Positions 15,806-18,510 of a DNA stretch of 18,510 nucleotides are shown here, piece after piece. Within the stretch, counting starts at the first letter, position 1, and each line of letters opens with the position of its first letter. The notes beneath the pieces are model-generated. The model worked only from the letters and a program-made list of their open reading frames with translations, made no database searches and was not told where the DNA came from. The position numbers and the translations under genes were made by a program. Location: contig DAOVBC010000008.1 in assembly GCA_030670715.1 (NCBI GenBank), positions 1-18,510 of the forward strand, given 5' to 3'. The stretch is from Deltaproteobacteria bacterium (GTDB lineage Bacteria; Desulfobacterota; Desulfobacteria; Desulfobacterales; SG8-13).

Positions 15806-16184
15806 ATCAAACACCGATGTTAAAGTTTGATTTGCAAAATGCAATTGGCTTTTTCAAGGCACTTCGCAACTCGTTGTCCACACTTTTGCTCTTCCATATC
15901 ACAGGTTTTGGAGCATCCTATAACCTTTGTAAACCATACCGTTACACAACTTGCTTGATTGTCAGATTATGTTGTATCCGCTCCCCTCTGATAGTTGAAT
16001 GCTCAAATCTTGATCGATGCAGATGATGGGATTTACATTTAACTGACAGTAAAGGCCGATTGTTTTGGGAGTATAGTCTGTTGCTAAATAGCCAGAATCC
16101 GATCGCCAAAAACTGCTGTTTTTATTCGCCTTCGCTTGAATACCCTGTCCGCCGGCGGACTGCGGGGAGCTTCATTGCGTATAA
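15806..16184. other. Convergent intergenic region, no supported gene
   Basis: This spacer lies between two converging methyltransferase genes. A 79-codon plus-strand frame (15787-16026) overlaps the end of the first gene and has no ribosome site or recognisable family. The right part (about 16120-16175) is more GC-rich than its surroundings and holds the palindrome at 16147-16160. I see no clear T-tract terminator. Confidence 0.5.
16147..16160. repeat. Perfect 14-base GC-rich palindrome (REP-like)
   Basis: GTCCGCCGGCGGAC is a perfect palindrome in otherwise AT-rich DNA, flanked by CCCT on the left and TGCGGGG on the right, 25 bases after the stop of the minus-strand gene. It resembles the core of small repetitive extragenic palindromes. 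Only one copy is in the window, so repetition in the genome is not shown. Confidence 0.45.
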
Positions 16185-16868
16185 TTAAATCCCCAGACAA
16201 TTTTCATTTTTATAGAAAATCGTTGTTCGATAACCACTTGTTCTACCAGGTTTTAAACCTTCAAAATCCAGTTTTTTGAATCCTTGCTTTTGTATGTGGT
16301 CAATAACGGAATGCCAACCTTCCCCTTTGGAGTCATCCAGGATCATCACGCCCTTTTCAGTTAAAGAGTGTTGAGCATTTATCAGGCAATTAACTCTATC
16401 CTCTGCATCAACAACTACGACATCAAACTTTCTCTCCTGCTGTTGAATTATTTTGGAATATGTTTCACTATCAAAAGGATCACAAAGAATTAGCTTAACG
16501 TTTTCCGGTATTGTTTTAACAACATATTCATACCATTTGCGGTTGCATTCAACCGACACTACGCTGCTTACTATATTTGAAAAAAACAATGTTGAATTGC
16601 CACTACCATATTCAAATAAAGACAGATCTTTACTTAATCTCTGCTCCAGAAAAGAGATAATGTTGTAATTCATCCAGGGTATGGGAGAGCCATCCCGCTT
16701 GCATGGCTTGTTGGTTATCACGGATTTTATGTATCCTGATTCTTTTAAATAAGATCTTTTCGCGTAAAGCAGACTCAGCCCTTTCAGAAAAACAACTAAT
16801 CTGGGAAAGTATTTCCTAAGTTTTGATCTAATTTTTTTAGCTTTCTCTAATGTAGACGGCATTTGCAT
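16185..16868 (-). CDS. Class I SAM-dependent methyltransferase-like protein
   Basis: This 227-residue protein has a basic N-terminal stretch (KAKKIRSKLRKYFPRLVVF) with a short hydrophobic part, then a Rossmann-type methyltransferase fold. Motif I-like LFEYGSGNSTLFFSNIV lies at about 83-99, the acidic strand end is VSVECNRKWYEYV, and the later FDVVVVDAEDRVNCLINA is followed by GVMILDDSKGEGW. This arrangement matches uncharacterised methyltransferases found in polysaccharide clusters. The substrate is unknown. Two ATGs compete: 16868 (GGAG only three bases away) and 16862 (GGAG nine bases away, better spacing), so the first two residues may not be translated. It is on the same strand as the zinc-ribbon genes to the right but 400 bases from them. 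Confidence 0.75.
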   Translation of the reverse strand: MQMPSTLEKAKKIRSKLRKYFPRLVVFLKGLSLLYAKRSYLKESGYIKSVITNKPCKRDGSPIPWMNYNIISFLEQRLSKDLSLFEYGSGNSTLFFSNIVSSVVSVECNRKWYEYVVKTIPENVKLILCDPFDSETYSKIIQQQERKFDVVVVDAEDRVNCLINAQHSLTEKGVMILDDSKGEGWHSVIDHIQKQGFKKLDFEGLKPGRTSGYRTTIFYKNENCLGI

Positions 16869-17274
16869 TCACTCCATTTCTGCGGAAAAAGCGAAACAGT
16901 TGAATTGTGTATCGGAATCAGCAACAGCCCAACATCTGGAAACGTGCAATGAGCAGAAGGGATCTGTATCCAATTATCGAATTGGTAGAATTGGTTGTCA
17001 AGGTTGTCAAGGGAGATTTTTTTTGCACTGGGATTGTAATTTAAGGCCAATTCGAGCATAGCTCACCGGTTTGCCTGTGCCCTGATTTTTTTCATGCAGG
17101 TCTCAATCGGATAATCAGAATCGATCAGGTAACCTGTCCGCCGAAGAATCAAAACCAAACAGATAAAATCTATACTGGAATCCGGTCCGTAATTCCGGTC
17201 TTCTTTTTCACAAAATAGACACACCACTATTCGACCTCGTTCTGCTCTTCCAACCATTCCATAACGTCATCCAA
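16869..17274 (-). other. Unassigned, probably degenerate spacer between minus-strand genes
   Basis: Two short minus-strand frames lie here: 17063-17257 (64 codons) and 16847-17059 (70 codons, overlapping the next gene start by 22 bases). Neither has a convincing ribosome site, and I do not recognise them. All three minus frames are interrupted. Pieces such as NYGPDSSIDFICLVLILRR and DNQFYQFDNWIQIPS look protein-like, so this may be a worn gene. A perfect hairpin CCAATT-ATCG-AATTGG sits at 16970-16985 and a tandem GGTTGTCAA pair near 16994-17010. Confidence 0.4.
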
Positions 17275-17499
17275 TTAATAAGTTTGTGTTTGCCTTTGGT
17301 TTTCCTTATTGCCCTCCTCTTTAGGGCTTATGTTACGGGACTCATATACATCTTGACTCAGTACCAACCCTTGAGGATGTTCGTAGTTGAAGAGTTTACA
17401 ATGCCGGCACTTGAAGTATTTGAACTGATCATTGTTGCCTTGCGCATAGTAAAAAAACAAATCTTTACTGCCACACAGCCTGCAAGTTAACGTATCCAT
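17275..17499 (-). pseudogene. Truncated zinc-ribbon protein, paralogue of the neighbouring methyltransferase N-terminus
   Basis: This 74-residue frame reads like the first part of the gene just upstream. It has CRLCGSKDLFFYYAQG, then CRHCKLFNYEHPQG, against CRLCGSDNLKLYYCQG and CNNCKLINYDLAAG in the neighbour. Both CxxC pairs of the zinc ribbon are kept. It ends at QRQTQTY, exactly where the neighbour continues YYFLKKH into its methyltransferase domain, and the following DNA does not encode that domain in any frame. It starts 27 bases after the neighbour's stop. It is probably a broken duplicate. A free-standing zinc-ribbon protein cannot be excluded, because the retained part is intact and has not collected stops. 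Confidence 0.6.
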
Positions 17500-17526
17500 T
17501 TTTTGGATTTCCGGAAGTTTATATGT

Positions 17527-18318
17527 TCAAATTTTTTGTATAAGCGCCCTTGCTTTATTACCAATATGGATATGGTTATAAATATGGTTCACTATGGGTT
17601 TAAGGGAGTAAGTTTCCCATTTTATAAGTTTAAACCCGGTTTTTTTTAATAAAAATAAAAATGATTCTTTGCAAAATTCATTGCAATGTCCAGGAATAAA
17701 ATCTTGTGCGTATTTACGGTGCTTCAGTCCGGTGTTTTCAAGGAATCGTTTTAGTCGTTTATCAAACCCTTCAACGTTCGGGAACTCTAGTAGAGAATAT
17801 CCATCTCGTTTGAGCATGATTTTGATTTTATTTAATGCTTTAATCGAGTCGGGCAAATGCTCAAGTACATGCCGTAAGATAACAACGTCACATGGCTCTA
17901 TTTGGTTCGCTTCAAACTCTAAAAAGTTAGCAATTTCAATATCGATATCAAGTTTCTTTTTTACAAAATCTGCCCATTCCGGTGACAGGTCTAATCCTTT
18001 AACAAGCCAGCCATCTTTTTTGGCTTTATTTAGTAATCTACCATTTCCGCAACCAATATCGATTAAAGTCCCAGGCTCCTTGATATGTTTTTTTAGAAAA
18101 TAATAGCTTTGATCCTGTCCGCGATTGCTTTTCAATCTATCATTATTAGGGTCTACAGATAGATCAGTATATTGACTTTGATCAAGGCCAGCGGCCAGAT
18201 CATAATTAATCAGCTTGCAATTGTTGCATTTATAGTGTTTAAACTGATTCCGGTTCCCCTGACAATAATAAAGTTTCAGGTTGTCGCTACCGCATAATCT
18301 GCAATAAAAAGAGGCCAT
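17527..18318 (-). CDS. Zinc-ribbon class I SAM-dependent methyltransferase
   Basis: This 263-residue protein has an N-terminal zinc ribbon (CRLCGS at 6-11 and CNNCKL at about 31-36) and a methyltransferase domain. Motif I is LIDIGCGNGRLL (about 85-96), the acidic strand end is VKGLDLSPEW, and CDVVILRHVLEHLPD followed by LKRDGYSLLEFPNVE completes the Methyltransf_23-type core. HCNEFCKESFLFLLKKTGF is the usual C-terminal block. Such zinc-ribbon methyltransferases are common in sugar and O-antigen clusters (related to C-methyltransferase and hypothetical surface-glycan families). No good ribosome site precedes the ATG at 18318. Upstream is a terminator and downstream is its truncated paralogue. 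Methyltransferase is firm; the substrate is unknown. Confidence 0.87.
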   Translation of the reverse strand: MASFYCRLCGSDNLKLYYCQGNRNQFKHYKCNNCKLINYDLAAGLDQSQYTDLSVDPNNDRLKSNRGQDQSYYFLKKHIKEPGTLIDIGCGNGRLLNKAKKDGWLVKGLDLSPEWADFVKKKLDIDIEIANFLEFEANQIEPCDVVILRHVLEHLPDSIKALNKIKIMLKRDGYSLLEFPNVEGFDKRLKRFLENTGLKHRKYAQDFIPGHCNEFCKESFLFLLKKTGFKLIKWETYSLKPIVNHIYNHIHIGNKARALIQKI

Positions 18319-18353
18319 ACTATGTAGGTTGGTAATATAAATTTAATAATAAG

Positions 18354-18388
18354 GGCTTACAGCGAAAAGAGGCTGTAAGCCTTTTTTT
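18354..18388 (+). terminator. Intrinsic terminator related to the one after tRNA-Val
   Basis: GGCTTACAGC (18354-18363) and GCTGTAAGCC (18372-18381) form a perfect ten-base stem with an eight-base loop, followed by seven T (18382-18388). It fits a plus-strand terminator, and the A-rich left flank gives weaker activity the other way. No plus-strand gene lies immediately upstream, and the nearest gene start to its left is on the minus strand, so its current transcript is unclear. Confidence 0.7.
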
Positions 18389-18510
18389 ATTAGTAAACAA
18401 GCTGCTATTCAGCAGTTGACTGCTCTTTCTAAAAACATCGATTTATTAATAAATGAATATTCTCTGCCAAGTTGCGAAATAAAATAGATATAATACCCAG
18501 CTTGATTTAA

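Noticed and set aside
15787..16026. A 79-codon plus-strand frame after the first methyltransferase gene
   Set aside because: It overlaps the end of that gene, has no ribosome site and no recognisable family; kept only as part of the spacer description.
18395..18425. Short stem CTGCT-ATTC-AGCAG near the right edge
   Set aside because: Five base pairs with no T-tract and no neighbouring gene; too weak to call a feature.
14602..18510. An integrative element with att sites at tRNA-Val
   Set aside because: I searched by eye for a second copy of the tRNA 3' end in the rest of the window and saw none, and no intact integrase gene is present. Only the composition change and paired terminators remain.
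1..18510. CRISPR array, complete insertion sequence or defence system
   Set aside because: No regularly spaced repeats, no transposase with terminal repeats and no nuclease, helicase or toxin-antitoxin motif were found. The methyltransferases are small-molecule type without DNA methylase motifs such as DPPY or PCQ.

Overview
The window looks like a chromosomal segment of a Gram-negative anaerobe of the Desulfobacterota (former Deltaproteobacteria), probably close to Desulfobacterales. The support is gene order and protein style: lysS-lolC-lolD-bamA in one run, a long DHH-CBS-tRNA nucleotidyltransferase fusion, trpS-scpA-scpB, and pilC beside a membrane sensor kinase. No taxonomic marker gene is present, so this is inference.

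Region 1 (1-8153, minus strand) holds envelope and pilus functions. Reading leftward there is pilC (type IV pilus platform), a PilS-like histidine kinase, a likely terminator, then a tight unit lysS, lolC/E, lolD and the first 624 codons of bamA, which runs off the left edge. LolC/E and LolD extract lipoproteins from the inner membrane. BamA inserts beta-barrel proteins into the outer membrane and here carries an extra TolB/FlgO-like periplasmic domain before its POTRA repeats.

Region 2 (8154-8809) is a 656-base divergent intergenic stretch with no convincing gene but a dense cluster of inverted repeats at 8313-8410.

Region 3 (8810-14552, plus strand) holds information processing. The 896-residue DHH/DHHA1-CBS-CBS-nucleotidyltransferase protein is followed by trpS (3-base gap), scpA and scpB (1-base overlap; chromosome segregation), an IHF/HU-type nucleoid protein with its own promoter, and a tRNA-Val(CAC) only seven bases downstream of it. 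A perfect long-stem terminator ends this block.

Region 4 (14602-18510) is visibly more AT-rich and looks accessory. It contains three methyltransferase-type genes of the kind found in glycan and surface-polysaccharide clusters, one truncated zinc-ribbon paralogue, degenerate spacer DNA and a GC-rich palindrome. It is bounded by two terminator hairpins that share a 5' arm sequence in the same orientation. It resembles a small gene-replacement hotspot downstream of a tRNA, but no integrase or tRNA-end duplication was seen.

No CRISPR array, complete insertion sequence, rRNA or recognisable new defence system was seen. The best leads are the BamA N-terminal domain, the structured intergenic cluster at 8313-8410 and the accessory segment with its paired terminators.
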